Of a stretch of 64,000 nt of DNA, positions 38,021 to 46,457 are shown piece after piece. Source of the stretch: Clostridium sp. Ade.TY (GTDB taxonomy: Bacteria > Bacillota > Clostridia > Clostridiales > Clostridiaceae); the NCBI RefSeq assembly GCF_000498355.1, contig NZ_AVSV01000016.1, positions 118,619 through 182,618 of the forward strand, written 5' to 3'. The notes beneath the pieces were generated by a model. It saw only the letters and a list, made by a program, of their open reading frames with translations. It ran no database searches and was not told the DNA's origin. The position numbers and the translations under genes were made by a program. Each line of letters opens with the position of its first letter. Within the stretch, counting starts at the first letter, position 1.

Positions 38021-39037
38021 GTGGGTAGAATTAAAAAAATTGTAGCTTTAGGTTTAGTTGCAATATCTAGTATTGCATTTGCTGGATGTAGCATGATAGA
38101 AAAAACTCCTGAAGCAATTAAAAATGAAACTTTAGCAAAAGTTGGAGATCAAAAAATAACAAGAGGTGACTTAGATAAAACTATGACACCTATATATGCA
38201 CAATATGAGCAGCAATATGGAAGTGATTTCAAAAACAATGCCCAAATTAAACAGCAATTACTAACTCAAGAAAAACAACAATTAGAGGCTTTAGTAGATG
38301 AAAAAGTAATATTAGTTGAAGCAGAAAAACAAAAATGGGTTCCAAGTGAGGAAACATTAAATAAAGCTGTAGATGAACAATTAAAGCAATTTAAAAAGGT
38401 TTATAATACAGATGATAGTTTTAAACAATTTTATCAATCATATGGATTCCAAAATGAAGATGAGTTAAAAGCATTTTTAAGGAATCAAGAAATAGTTAAA
38501 ACTGTATTAAAAGATCATGTATATAAAGATATAAAGGTTACAGATGCTGATGCGAAAAAATATTATGATGAAAATAAAGCAAGCACATATACAGTAAAAC
38601 CAGGTGCTGATGTTTATAATATAGTATTACCAGATGAAAAAACTGCAAAAGAAGTAAGAGCAGAACTTGTTTCAGGAAAGGCTAAATTTGCTGATATGGC
38701 AGCTAAGTATAACACTGATTCAACAAAAACAACTGGTGGTTCATTAGGATATATTAACTATGATTCTACTCAGTATCTTCCAGAGTTTATGGATGCTATG
38801 AAGAAACTTAAAGATGGTGAAATATCACAACCTGTAAAAACAAAGTTTGGATATCATTTAATAAAAGTAGAAAATGTTAAGAGTAAAGCGGAAGTTGTAC
38901 CATTTGATAAAGTTAAAGATTCAATAAAACAACAATTAGATCAAAGTAAGAAAAATACTGCTTATAAAGATGCTATTAATAAGTGGAAAGATGAAATTGG
39001 AGTTAAGGTTTACGAAGATAAAATACAACAAAAGTAA
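38021..39037 (+). CDS. prsA: Foldase PrsA, lipid-anchored peptidyl-prolyl isomerase
   Basis: 338 residues from GTG 38021. The signal peptide ends in lipobox AFAGC (Cys23). A SurA-like N-terminal helical part flanks a parvulin-type isomerase domain at about 195-290 (TGGSLGYI, LKDGEISQPVKTKFGYHLIK). It helps exported proteins fold on the outer side of the membrane. It stands alone between mfd and spoVT and ends at a strong terminator. It is not part of the Bacillus order here. Confidence 0.95.
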   Translation: MGRIKKIVALGLVAISSIAFAGCSMIEKTPEAIKNETLAKVGDQKITRGDLDKTMTPIYAQYEQQYGSDFKNNAQIKQQLLTQEKQQLEALVDEKVILVEAEKQKWVPSEETLNKAVDEQLKQFKKVYNTDDSFKQFYQSYGFQNEDELKAFLRNQEIVKTVLKDHVYKDIKVTDADAKKYYDENKASTYTVKPGADVYNIVLPDEKTAKEVRAELVSGKAKFADMAAKYNTDSTKTTGGSLGYINYDSTQYLPEFMDAMKKLKDGEISQPVKTKFGYHLIKVENVKSKAEVVPFDKVKDSIKQQLDQSKKNTAYKDAINKWKDEIGVKVYEDKIQQK

Positions 39038-39046
39038 ATATTAAAG

Positions 39047-39080
39047 AAAGAACACCTAAATTTTAGGTGTTCTTTTTATT
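39047..39080 (+). terminator. Terminator after prsA
   Basis: AAAGAACACCTAAA pairs with TTTTAGGTGTTCTTT, followed by TTATTT. Confidence 0.9.
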
Positions 39081-39097
39081 TAAATAATGGATATAAG

Positions 39098-39127
39098 TGC
39101 ATAAAATTTCTATCTAGTCAAATACTA
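39098..39127 (+). promoter_or_regulatory. Candidate sigma-G promoter of spoVT
   Basis: TGCATA (39098-39103), 17 bases, AATACTA (39121-39127). This fits the forespore sigma-G pattern GnATR ... CATnnTA except for the first -10 base. spoVT is sigma-G dependent in Bacillus. Confidence 0.45.
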
Positions 39128-39176
39128 ATAATGCTACTAAAATTAACAGTATTTTATTAAGGAGGTCAAATATAAA

Positions 39177-39728
39177 ATGAAAGCTACAGGAATTGTAAGA
39201 CGTATAGATGACTTAGGTAGAGTGGTTATACCAAAAGAAATTAGAAGAACTTTAAGAATAAGAGAAGGAGATCCACTTGAGATTTTTACAGACAGAGAAG
39301 GAGGAGTTATTCTTAAAAAATATTCACCAATTGGTGAACTTACAGATTTTTCAAAAGAATATGCTGAAAGTTTACAACAATCAATCGGACATATAGTTTT
39401 AATAAGTGATAAAGATGCATTTATTTCAGCAAGCGGTGTACCTAAAAAAGATTATATTGATAGAAAAATAAGCAATGAACTTGAATCTATTATGGAGGCA
39501 AGAAAGCCAGTATTACTAGGAGAGGGAAGTCAAAAAGTAATTCCATTACATACTGATGAAGAAGTAACAGAAATGACATCACAAGTTGTAGCTCCAATAA
39601 TAGCAGAAGGAGATGCAATTGGCGCAGTAATAATTTTATCAAAGAAATCAGGTGAAACTTTAGGTGAATTAGAATTAAAATTAGCTGAAACAGCAGCATC
39701 CTTTTTAGGAAAACAAATGGAACAATAA
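39177..39728 (+). CDS. spoVT: Stage V sporulation protein T
   Basis: 183 residues. The AbrB-type swapped-hairpin DNA-binding domain is residues 1-52 (MKATGIVRRIDDLGRVVIPK), and the rest is a GAF-like ligand domain. SpoVT tunes sigma-G genes in the forespore and affects spore coat and germination. AAGGAGG precedes the ATG at 39177. Position between mfd and spoVB matches Bacillus. Confidence 0.97.
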   Translation: MKATGIVRRIDDLGRVVIPKEIRRTLRIREGDPLEIFTDREGGVILKKYSPIGELTDFSKEYAESLQQSIGHIVLISDKDAFISASGVPKKDYIDRKISNELESIMEARKPVLLGEGSQKVIPLHTDEEVTEMTSQVVAPIIAEGDAIGAVIILSKKSGETLGELELKLAETAASFLGKQMEQ

Positions 39729-39828
39729 AAACATATTATAAATTTAGTTAAAATAATGAATAAATAGTAATAATGCCTCTGAACTTACAATAATAATTAT
39801 TAGTAAAACAAAAGTTTGGAGGTATTTT

Positions 39829-41364
39829 ATGAAGAAACAATCCTTAATAAAAGGAAGTATAATATTAGGAACAGCAGGGATTTTTGCAAGGTTTCTAGGT
39901 GTGTTTTTTAGATGGCCTCTTATTATGTTAATAGGAGATGAAGGAATGGCCTTTTATCAGATGTCATATCCTTTATATATGTTTTTTGTAGCAATAGCAT
40001 CAGGTGTTCCTGTTGCTATATCAAAAATAGTATCTGAAAATAATGCTGTAGGTGATATAGAGGGAAGTTTTAAGGTTGTAAAAGAATCTACTTATATGAT
40101 GCTTATATTAGGTGCTGGTACAAGCTTTTTCTTATTTTTCTTTGCAGATTTTATAATAAAATTTGTAGAATGGGATCCTAAAGCTTATTATTCAATAATA
40201 GGAATATCATTTGCTCCATTTATTATATCTATAATGACGATATTTAGAGGATTTTTTCAAGGTCTTCAAAATATGACCCCATCAGCTGTATCTCAAATAT
40301 TAGAGCAGGTTGGAAGAGTAATATTTGGTGTTGGACTAGCTATTTTATTTCTTCCAAAAGGAATAGAGTTTGCAGCAGGAGGAGCAGCTTTTGGTGCAGC
40401 AGCAGGAGGGTTATTTGCTGGTGGATATTTATATATAAAATATAAAAAAGTAAAAAAGCAATGCGGTATTAAAAAAGTAAAAAGCGATATAGATGTAATG
40501 AGTAAAATACTTAAAATTGCAATTCCGATATCGTTAGGTGCTACTGTTGGTACAATAATGAGCTTAATAGATTCTATATTTATACCACAAAAGCTTTTAG
40601 AAGCTGGTATTATGAGAAGTGAAGCCAATATCTTATATGCCCAACTTACAGGTAAAGCATCTGTAATTGTAAATATTCCAATGACATTATCTATGGCATT
40701 ATCAATTTCATTAATTCCAATAATTGCAGAAGAATTTATATTAAGAAGAAGAAAAAATGTAGAAAATAAAACTAATCTTGCAATAAAAATATCAACAGTA
40801 ATAGCAATACCATGTATGTTTGGAATGTTTTTTATGGCAGAACCTATAATGAAACTTATATTTCCTGGTAGGCATGAAGGATTTGAAATACTTAAATATT
40901 TGTCTATAACAATTCCATTTATAATATTAACTCAAACTACTACAGCAATACTTCAAGGCGTAGGTAAGTATATATTACCAGTTATAAATCTTTTTATAGG
41001 ATGCCTAATAAAATTAATTTTAACTATAAAATTAGTACCAATTCCTGAATTAAATATATATGGGGCGGTTATAGCAAGTATAGTTGCATACGTTGTAACA
41101 ACAGCACTAAATATAGGATTGTTAAAAGTAACTTTAAAAACTAGAATAGATACTTTAAACAATATAATAAAGCCTACAATAGCATCACTTATAATGGCTA
41201 TTGTAGTTTTAATATCATATAAAAAAATAATAATTTATACAATGAGTAATGGGGTATCTTGCTTAATATCAGTATTTTTAGGTATTATAATATATATGGC
41301 CTTAATTGTTGTAATGAAAGTTTTTGATGTCAATGAGGTAAAAAGCAGAATTTACAAAAAATAA
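39829..41364 (+). CDS. spoVB: Stage V sporulation protein B / MurJ-type flippase
   Basis: 511 residues, about 14 membrane helices, of the MVF/MATE-like polysaccharide exporter family. The N-terminus (RFLGVFFRWPLIMLIGDEGM) and the segment FRGFFQGLQNMTPSAVSQI are typical. In Bacillus SpoVB is needed for spore cortex synthesis, probably moving lipid-linked cell-wall precursor across the membrane. GGAGG precedes the ATG. mazG follows in 21 bases. Confidence 0.94.
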   Translation: MKKQSLIKGSIILGTAGIFARFLGVFFRWPLIMLIGDEGMAFYQMSYPLYMFFVAIASGVPVAISKIVSENNAVGDIEGSFKVVKESTYMMLILGAGTSFFLFFFADFIIKFVEWDPKAYYSIIGISFAPFIISIMTIFRGFFQGLQNMTPSAVSQILEQVGRVIFGVGLAILFLPKGIEFAAGGAAFGAAAGGLFAGGYLYIKYKKVKKQCGIKKVKSDIDVMSKILKIAIPISLGATVGTIMSLIDSIFIPQKLLEAGIMRSEANILYAQLTGKASVIVNIPMTLSMALSISLIPIIAEEFILRRRKNVENKTNLAIKISTVIAIPCMFGMFFMAEPIMKLIFPGRHEGFEILKYLSITIPFIILTQTTTAILQGVGKYILPVINLFIGCLIKLILTIKLVPIPELNIYGAVIASIVAYVVTTALNIGLLKVTLKTRIDTLNNIIKPTIASLIMAIVVLISYKKIIIYTMSNGVSCLISVFLGIIIYMALIVVMKVFDVNEVKSRIYKK

Positions 41365-41384
41365 TAAAAAAGGAGAAATACCTA

Positions 41385-42839
41385 ATGATTAAAATAGTCG
41401 GTTTAGGACCAGGAGCTAGCGATGCACTTACAGTAGGTGCTTTAAGAGTTTTAGAAGAAAGTGAAAATATATATTTTAGAACAGAAATTCATCCAACAGT
41501 TGATTTTATAAAATCAAAAAATATAAAGTTTAATACTTATGATCATTTTTATGATAGTGGAAAGAGTTTTGATGAAGTTTATAAAAATATAGCAGAAGAT
41601 TTAATAAAAGTTTATAAGGAATGTGGCGATGTAGTTTATGCAGTGCCAGGACATCCTTTGGTTGCAGAAAAATCAGTATCAAATATTATGGAACTTTGTG
41701 ATAAAGAAAATATAGAGTATGAAATTTTACCAGCAGTTAGTTTTGTTGATGCTATGATGGATAGATTAAAAATAGATCCTATAGAAGGTTTAAAAATTAT
41801 TGATGCATTTGATATAAACAATCAAATATTAGATAAAAGAATTGGAACTATAATAACACAAGTTTATAATCCTTTCATAGCATCAGAAGTTAAGCTTAAA
41901 TTATTAGAATGTTATGATGATGAAACAGAAATAATTTATGTAAGAGCAGCAGGAATAGAAGGACTTGAAAGTATAAGAAAAATACCAATATATGAATTGG
42001 ATATGCAAGAAGATATAGATTATTTAACTTCACTTTATATACCAAAAGATTTAAATAATAAAAAGGATATAAATGATTTAATTGCACTTATAGACTTATT
42101 AAGAGGGGATAATGGTTGCCCTTGGGATAGAGAACAAACTCATGATAGTTTAAAAGATTCTATAGTTGAAGAGAGTTATGAAGTTAAAGATGCCATTGAA
42201 AAAGAAGATGAAGATGCATTAATAGAAGAATTAGGAGATGTTTTATTGCACGTAATATTCCATTCATCAATAGGTAAAGAAGATGGATATTTTGATTTTA
42301 ATGATGTAGTTTTAGGAATATACAATAAAATGATAGAAAGACATCCACATATTTTTAGTGAAGAAAATGTAGATGATTCAAGTGAAGTAATTAAGAACTG
42401 GGACGAGATAAAGAAAGAAGAAAAAGGTTTTGAAACAGTTACACAAGAATTAGAAGGTGTTGCTAAAGCTTTACCTGCTTTAATAAGAGCTCATAAAGTT
42501 CAAAATAAAGCTAGAAGAGTTGGATTTGATTGGGATAACGTAGAAGATGCATCAAAAAAAGTAACGGAAGAATTAAATGAAGTATTAGAAGTATATAATA
42601 CTGGAAATAAGGATAAAATAACAGAAGAAATGGGAGACTTACTATTTGCTTGTGTTAATGTTTCAAGATTTTTAGATGTTAATGAAGAAGAAGCATTAAA
42701 TAAGACAATAGATAAGTTCATAAAAAGATTTAGTTATATAGAAAGTGCCGCACTTAAAAATAATAAAGAATTAGAAGAAATGACATTAGAAGAAATGGAT
42801 GAACTTTGGAATAAAGCAAAAAAACAAGAATTGGAGTAG
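41385..42839 (+). CDS. yabN: YabN: tetrapyrrole methylase-like and MazG fusion
   Basis: 484 residues. The N-terminal half (1-225) is a SAM-dependent methylase-like domain (GLGPGASDALTVGA, YAVPGHPLVAEKS). The second half is a MazG nucleotide pyrophosphohydrolase with CPWDREQTHDSLKDS and the EExxE...ELGDVLLH metal site, repeated in weaker form near residue 415 (EEMGDLLFACVN). The MazG part should break down non-canonical NTPs. The methylase substrate is unknown. The fusion is normal for Firmicutes. Confidence 0.94.
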   Translation: MIKIVGLGPGASDALTVGALRVLEESENIYFRTEIHPTVDFIKSKNIKFNTYDHFYDSGKSFDEVYKNIAEDLIKVYKECGDVVYAVPGHPLVAEKSVSNIMELCDKENIEYEILPAVSFVDAMMDRLKIDPIEGLKIIDAFDINNQILDKRIGTIITQVYNPFIASEVKLKLLECYDDETEIIYVRAAGIEGLESIRKIPIYELDMQEDIDYLTSLYIPKDLNNKKDINDLIALIDLLRGDNGCPWDREQTHDSLKDSIVEESYEVKDAIEKEDEDALIEELGDVLLHVIFHSSIGKEDGYFDFNDVVLGIYNKMIERHPHIFSEENVDDSSEVIKNWDEIKKEEKGFETVTQELEGVAKALPALIRAHKVQNKARRVGFDWDNVEDASKKVTEELNEVLEVYNTGNKDKITEEMGDLLFACVNVSRFLDVNEEEALNKTIDKFIKRFSYIESAALKNNKELEEMTLEEMDELWNKAKKQELE

Positions 42840-42961
42840 ATTTTAGAAGGAATTTTAAAGCCTTTGTAGAATATATAATTCAATGAAATTCTATATTTCC
42901 AAGATAATGTATTTAATTTGCTTTTTTTTACAAAAATATATAAATATTTATTCATTGAGTG

Positions 42962-42990
42962 TAGACGAGAGTAAAAAGTAATAATATAAT
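42962..42990 (+). promoter_or_regulatory. Promoter of the HU gene
   Basis: TAGACG (42962-42967), 17 bases, perfect TATAAT (42985-42990), 82 bases before the start codon. Confidence 0.5.
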
Positions 42991-43071
42991 AAGATAATGT
43001 AAGTGTAGTACATAAAAGATTAGTTACTACTATAAATAATATATAACTAGTTATTTAAGGAGGATGTAATT

Positions 43072-43347
43072 GTGAATAAAGCAGAATTAATCACTAGCAT
43101 GGCTGAAAAGTCAAAGTTAACTAAAAAAGATGCAGAATTAGCTTTAAAGGCATTCATAGAAAGTGTTGAAGAAGCTTTAGAAAATGGAGAAAGAGTTCAA
43201 TTAGTTGGATTCGGAACTTTCGAAACTAGAGAAAGAGCTGCTAGAGAAGGAAGAAACCCAAGAACTAAAGAAATAATCAAAATTCCAGCATCAACTGTTC
43301 CAGTATTTAAAGCTGGTAAAGAGTTTAAGGAAAAAGTTAATAAATAA
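43072..43347 (+). CDS. hup: HU-type DNA-binding protein
   Basis: 91 residues from GTG 43072, preceded by AAGGAGG. The HU signature is clear: VGFGTFETRERAAREGRNPRT on the DNA-binding arm, including the intercalating proline in GRNPRT. It bends and packs chromosomal DNA. Its own promoter and a strong terminator make it a single-gene unit. Confidence 0.97.
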   Translation: MNKAELITSMAEKSKLTKKDAELALKAFIESVEEALENGERVQLVGFGTFETRERAAREGRNPRTKEIIKIPASTVPVFKAGKEFKEKVNK

Positions 43348-43353
43348 TTTTTT

Positions 43354-43383
43354 GAACCCGAGGTAACTCGGGTTCTTTTATAA
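43354..43383 (+). terminator. Terminator after the HU gene
   Basis: GAACCCGAG (43354-43362) pairs with CTCGGGTTC (43367-43375) around GTAA, then TTTTAT. Confidence 0.92.
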
Positions 43384-43482
43384 ATTAAATTTTAAATAAG
43401 AAAATAGACATTAAATGATAATTTATATATTTTTGGATTAAGAATAATATTTTTTACAAATAATATTTAAGAAGGTGATTTT

Positions 43483-43740
43483 GTGAGATTAGATAAATAT
43501 TTAAAAGTTTCAAGACTAATAAAGAGAAGAACAATTGCAAAAGAAGCTTGTGAAAGTGGAAGAGTTTTTATTAATGGAAAAGTTGCAAAATCAGGAACTA
43601 AATTAAAAGAAGGCGATATAATCGAAATAACTTTTGCAAATAGAAGTTTAAAAGCAGAAGTTATTAATATAGTTGAGCATGTAAGAAAAGAAGATGCAAA
43701 AGATATGTATAGAATAATAGATGGTGAAGAAATAGACTAA
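43483..43740 (+). CDS. rqcP: RqcP (YabO), S4-domain ribosome quality-control factor
   Basis: 85 residues from GTG 43483 (GAAGGTGAT upstream). Almost the whole protein is an S4 RNA-binding domain: MRLDKYLKVSRLIKRRTIAK and GRVFINGKVAKSGTKLKEGD. In Bacillus RqcP holds the P-site tRNA while RqcH adds alanine tails to peptides stuck on split 50S subunits. It lies between yabN and yabP as in Bacillus. Confidence 0.95.
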   Translation: MRLDKYLKVSRLIKRRTIAKEACESGRVFINGKVAKSGTKLKEGDIIEITFANRSLKAEVINIVEHVRKEDAKDMYRIIDGEEID

Positions 43741-43750
43741 TTTTATAAGT

Positions 43751-43822
43751 TTCTAAGATATTAATTAAGAATATAGATATGTATAAAAACATATATTTCT
43801 TAATAAGAACAATATCTTAGAA
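43751..43822 (+). promoter_or_regulatory. Long stem-loop and sigma-E-like promoter before yabP
   Basis: The outer 12 bases (43751-43762) pair perfectly with 43811-43822, and the interior extends the stem imperfectly. The 3' arm runs into the yabP ribosome site AAGGAG (43821-43826). Inside lies a sigma-E-like pair: GAATATA (43769-43775), 14 bases, CATATATT (43790-43797; consensus CATACAAT). Confidence 0.5.
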
Positions 43823-43832
43823 GGAGAATAAA

Positions 43833-44129
43833 ATGGAAAGAAAACCTGAGTCTATACAATTGTGTAAAAGCTTTATGACACTTGAAGATAGAAAAAAGCT
43901 TTCATTAACTGGGGTGGATGAAGTTTTAAGTTTTGATGAAGATAAAATAGTTTTAAATACTATACTAGGTAGACTTAAAATAAATGGTCAAGGCCTAAAA
44001 ATGAATAAACTAGATGTTAAAAATGGAGATGTAACTGTAGAAGGCTACATTGTTAGCATAATTTATCAAGGCAAGGCAAAAAAGAAACATAAAAAACTAA
44101 ATTTAAAAAAACTTATAGGTAGGGAATAA
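43833..44129 (+). CDS. yabP: Sporulation protein YabP
   Basis: 98 residues. The fold is that of the YabP family: LTLEDRKKLSLTGVDEVLSFDE, then VLNTILGRLKINGQGL and KLDVKNGDVTVEGYI. It is made in the mother cell during sporulation in Bacillus; its molecular role is not known. Two bases separate it from yabQ, so the two are translated together. AAGGAG supports the ATG at 43833. Confidence 0.94.
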   Translation: MERKPESIQLCKSFMTLEDRKKLSLTGVDEVLSFDEDKIVLNTILGRLKINGQGLKMNKLDVKNGDVTVEGYIVSIIYQGKAKKKHKKLNLKKLIGRE

Positions 44130-44131
44130 AA

Positions 44132-44521
44132 ATGCCTTTAGAGTTAGAAGTTCAGTTTGAGATTATAATTTATGCATTAGCTTCTGGAATTATAGTAGGA
44201 GTTCTTTTTGATATATATAGAATAATAAGGGGAAATGATGGACATAAGATTATAATAGCAATACAAGATATATTATTTTGGTTATTATGTTCTATTATTA
44301 TTTTTATATTTTTGCTTTACACAAATTATGCTTTTTTAGGAACCTATGTTTACTTGTGCATGGGATTAGCTTTATTCATATATTTGAAACTTTTTAGTGG
44401 TATAGTGTATAGGATAGAAAGTACCGTTTTATCAACTGTTAGGTCCATTATAAGGTGTAGTTTTAAAACTTTTAGCTATCCTATTAGAATTATGTGGTCT
44501 AAGATTTTAAACAAAAACTAA
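44132..44521 (+). CDS. yabQ: Spore cortex protein YabQ
   Basis: 129 residues with about four membrane helices: residues 8-26 (ALASGIIVGVLFDIYRII), 40-60, 64-85 and a basic end. In Bacillus YabQ localises to the forespore membrane and is needed for cortex formation. Its partner gene yabP is immediately upstream. Confidence 0.93.
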   Translation: MPLELEVQFEIIIYALASGIIVGVLFDIYRIIRGNDGHKIIIAIQDILFWLLCSIIIFIFLLYTNYAFLGTYVYLCMGLALFIYLKLFSGIVYRIESTVLSTVRSIIRCSFKTFSYPIRIMWSKILNKN

Positions 44522-44601
44522 ATATAATTAAAAATAACTTGAATTAAAGGTTCAGAGTGTTTAAAATATATTTATAGAAGTTAAAAAATGAGGTACTATG
44601 G

Positions 44602-44892
44602 ATGATAAAAAAGATAAAAGGGAAGAATTTAATAATATTATTGCTATGCCTTGTTTTTTTGTTTGGTTTTATTAGACAGGAAAGAGCTATTAAAAGAATA
44701 GAAAATGAAATAGCAAATAAGCAAACAGAATTAGAAACATTAAAGAAAAAAAACAAGCAACTTGAAGAAGAAGTGAAAAGTGCTAATTCTGATGAATATA
44801 TTGAGACCTTAGCGAGAGAAAGGCTTAATATGGTTAAGTCTGGAGAGAAAATCGTAAATTATAAAAAAGAGGACTCAAAGACTAAAGATTAG
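44602..44892 (+). CDS. divIC: Septum formation initiator DivIC/FtsB family
   Basis: 96 residues: a short basic start, one membrane helix (8-24, LIILLLCLVFLFGFI), a coiled coil (25-62) and the family end ETLARERLNMVKSGEKIV. With FtsL and DivIB it stabilises the division machine. It lies between yabQ and yabR, as in Bacillus. The ribosome site is GAGGT at 44590-44594, slightly weak. Confidence 0.95.
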   Translation: MIKKIKGKNLIILLLCLVFLFGFIRQERAIKRIENEIANKQTELETLKKKNKQLEEEVKSANSDEYIETLARERLNMVKSGEKIVNYKKEDSKTKD

Positions 44893-44945
44893 GTTATTAA
44901 AAATAACATATATATATTTTTAAATTAAGGAGGAGTCTTTTAAAC

Positions 44946-45353
44946 ATGACCTTAGAGGCAGGAAACATATTAGAGGGTACAGTGGTAAATATCACTAATT
45001 TCGGAGCTTTCGTAGAATTAGAAGGCGGAAAAACAGGTCTAGTTCATATATCAGAAGTAGCAGATTCTTTTGTAAAGGACATAAGACAACATTTAAAAGA
45101 ACAAGATAAGGTAAAGGTTAAAGTTATATCAATTGATGATAATGGAAAAATTAGCTTATCAATAAAGCAAGCCGAGCCAAAACAAAAGAAATCAGTTAAA
45201 CCAGCTGAATTTGATTGGGTAGGAGAAAAGAAAAAAGCTGCTGGAAATTTTGAAGATAAAATGTCAAAGTTTTTAAAAGATAGCGAAGAAAGAATGCAAG
45301 ATGTAAAAAAACATCAAGACTTCAGAAGTAAAAATGGTAAAAAATCATTTTAA
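44946..45353 (+). CDS. yabR: S1-domain RNA-binding protein YabR
   Basis: 135 residues. Residues 4-75 are an S1 domain (GNILEGTVVNITNFGAFVEL, GLVHISEV, KVKVISIDDNGKISLSIKQA). The lysine-rich tail (about 80-135) is unstructured. It is a likely RNA-binding protein; a general stress or translation role is suggested in relatives but not proven. AAGGAGG precedes the start. A terminator follows. Confidence 0.94.
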   Translation: MTLEAGNILEGTVVNITNFGAFVELEGGKTGLVHISEVADSFVKDIRQHLKEQDKVKVKVISIDDNGKISLSIKQAEPKQKKSVKPAEFDWVGEKKKAAGNFEDKMSKFLKDSEERMQDVKKHQDFRSKNGKKSF

Positions 45354-45397
45354 AAAGTAGATCATCATATAAATTTAATATATAAATCTATATAAGT

Positions 45398-45433
45398 AAA
45401 AAGCCTTAGATAAGAAAACTACAGGCTTTTTAT
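45398..45433 (+). terminator. Terminator after yabR
   Basis: AAAAAGCCT (45398-45406) pairs with AGGCTTTTT (45423-45431), followed by TATTG. Confidence 0.8.
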
Positions 45434-45472
45434 TGTTTTAAAAATAAAATAAAATAAATTTTAAAAAAAATG

Positions 45473-45501
45473 TTGACAGTTATATGGCTATAATATATAA
45501 T
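45473..45501 (+). promoter_or_regulatory. Consensus promoter of the seven-tRNA array
   Basis: Perfect TTGACA (45473-45478), 17 bases, perfect TATAAT (45496-45501). Transcription should start near 45508, 31 bases before the first tRNA. Confidence 0.85.
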
Positions 45502-45507
45502 AACTAT

Positions 45508-45536
45508 TGTCGTCAGGAAATGACAGAGAGAAACGC
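45508..45536 (+). promoter_or_regulatory. Leader hairpin shared with the rRNA operon
   Basis: GTCGTCAGG (45509-45517) followed by ATGAC and AACGC closely matches 63857-63880 in the rRNA leader. GTCA (45512-45515) pairs with TGAC (45521-45524) around GGAAA. Both copies lie just after a TATAAT. Confidence 0.5.
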
Positions 45537-45538
45537 AT

Positions 45539-45627
45539 GCCGAAGTGGCGGAACTGGCAGACGCACAGGACTTAAAATCCTGCGGTGGTTAAACACCGTA
45601 CCGGTTCGATTCCGGTCTTCGGCACCA
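45539..45627 (+). tRNA. tRNA-Leu (anticodon TAA), copy 1
   Basis: 89 bases with a long variable arm and encoded CCA. The acceptor GCCGAAG pairs with CTTCGGC. The anticodon loop CTTAAAA carries TAA (45573-45575). Identical to the copies at 45820 and 46109. Confidence 0.97.
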
Positions 45628-45652
45628 AGTTTTTCTAAACAAAATATAATAT

Positions 45653-45728
<76 letters not shown>

Positions 45729-45734
45729 CATTGT

Positions 45735-45811
45735 GGCGGAATAGCTCAGCTGGCTAGAGCATTCGGTTCATACCCGAAGTGTCGTAGGTTCAAGTCCTAT
45801 TTCCGCTACCA
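45735..45811 (+). tRNA. Elongator tRNA-Met (anticodon CAT), copy 1
   Basis: 77 bases, CCA encoded. Acceptor GGCGGAA pairs with TTCCGCT. Anticodon CAT at 45769-45771. The body resembles elongator Met rather than the CAT-anticodon Ile tRNA, whose identity would need a lysidine. Confidence 0.93.
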
Positions 45812-45819
45812 ATTAACTT

Positions 45820-45908
45820 GCCGAAGTGGCGGAACTGGCAGACGCACAGGACTTAAAATCCTGCGGTGGTTAAACACCGTACCGGTTCGATTCCGGTCTT
45901 CGGCACCA
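45820..45908 (+). tRNA. tRNA-Leu (anticodon TAA), copy 2
   Basis: Identical over 89 bases to the first copy, 281 bases further on. Confidence 0.97.
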
Positions 45909-45940
45909 AGTTAATTTTTTGAAAACAAAATATATAATAT

Positions 45941-46016
<76 letters not shown>

Positions 46017-46024
46017 AAATTTTT

Positions 46025-46101
46025 GGCGGAATAGCTCAGCTGGCTAGAGCATTCGGTTCATACCCGAAGTGTCGTAGGTTCAAGTCCTATTTCCGCTACC
46101 A
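46025..46101 (+). tRNA. Elongator tRNA-Met (anticodon CAT), copy 2
   Basis: Identical to the copy at 45735. Confidence 0.93.
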
Positions 46102-46108
46102 ATGCCTT

Positions 46109-46197
46109 GCCGAAGTGGCGGAACTGGCAGACGCACAGGACTTAAAATCCTGCGGTGGTTAAACACCGTACCGGTTCGATTCCGGTCTTCGGCACCA
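46109..46197 (+). tRNA. tRNA-Leu (anticodon TAA), copy 3
   Basis: Third identical Leu gene and the end of the array, followed within a few bases by the terminator. Confidence 0.97.
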
Positions 46198-46230
46198 AAG
46201 ATCTAAGATTTTTTCTTAGATCTTTTTTAT
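46197..46230 (+). terminator. Terminator of the tRNA array
   Basis: AAAGATCTAAGA pairs with TCTTAGATCTTT around a T-rich loop, followed by TTTATTTG. Confidence 0.9.
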
Positions 46231-46271
46231 TTGTAAAAATATTCTTACTTTTAGTATACGTAAAATTTTGC

Positions 46272-46297
46272 AGATCCAAATAGGATCTTTTTTATTT
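46272..46297 (+). terminator. Second, back-up terminator
   Basis: AGATCC (46272-46277) pairs with GGATCT (46283-46288) around AAATA, then TTTTTATTT. It repeats the GATC plus TTTTTTATTT theme of the first terminator. The next 240 bases are AT-rich with no gene or RNA that I can recognise, up to the spoIIE promoter region. Confidence 0.65.
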
Positions 46298-46457
46298 ACA
46301 AAAAAATAGTTATTTTATATTGAAAAATTATGCATAAAAAAATATTTTAATAAATAACAAAAAATAATATATATTGACATAAGTTAAAATTTAATAAAAA
46401 TAGTCTTAATCCTTAGGTTTACTTAAATTGGTAAAGTTTTTTATAAATTAAAATAAA

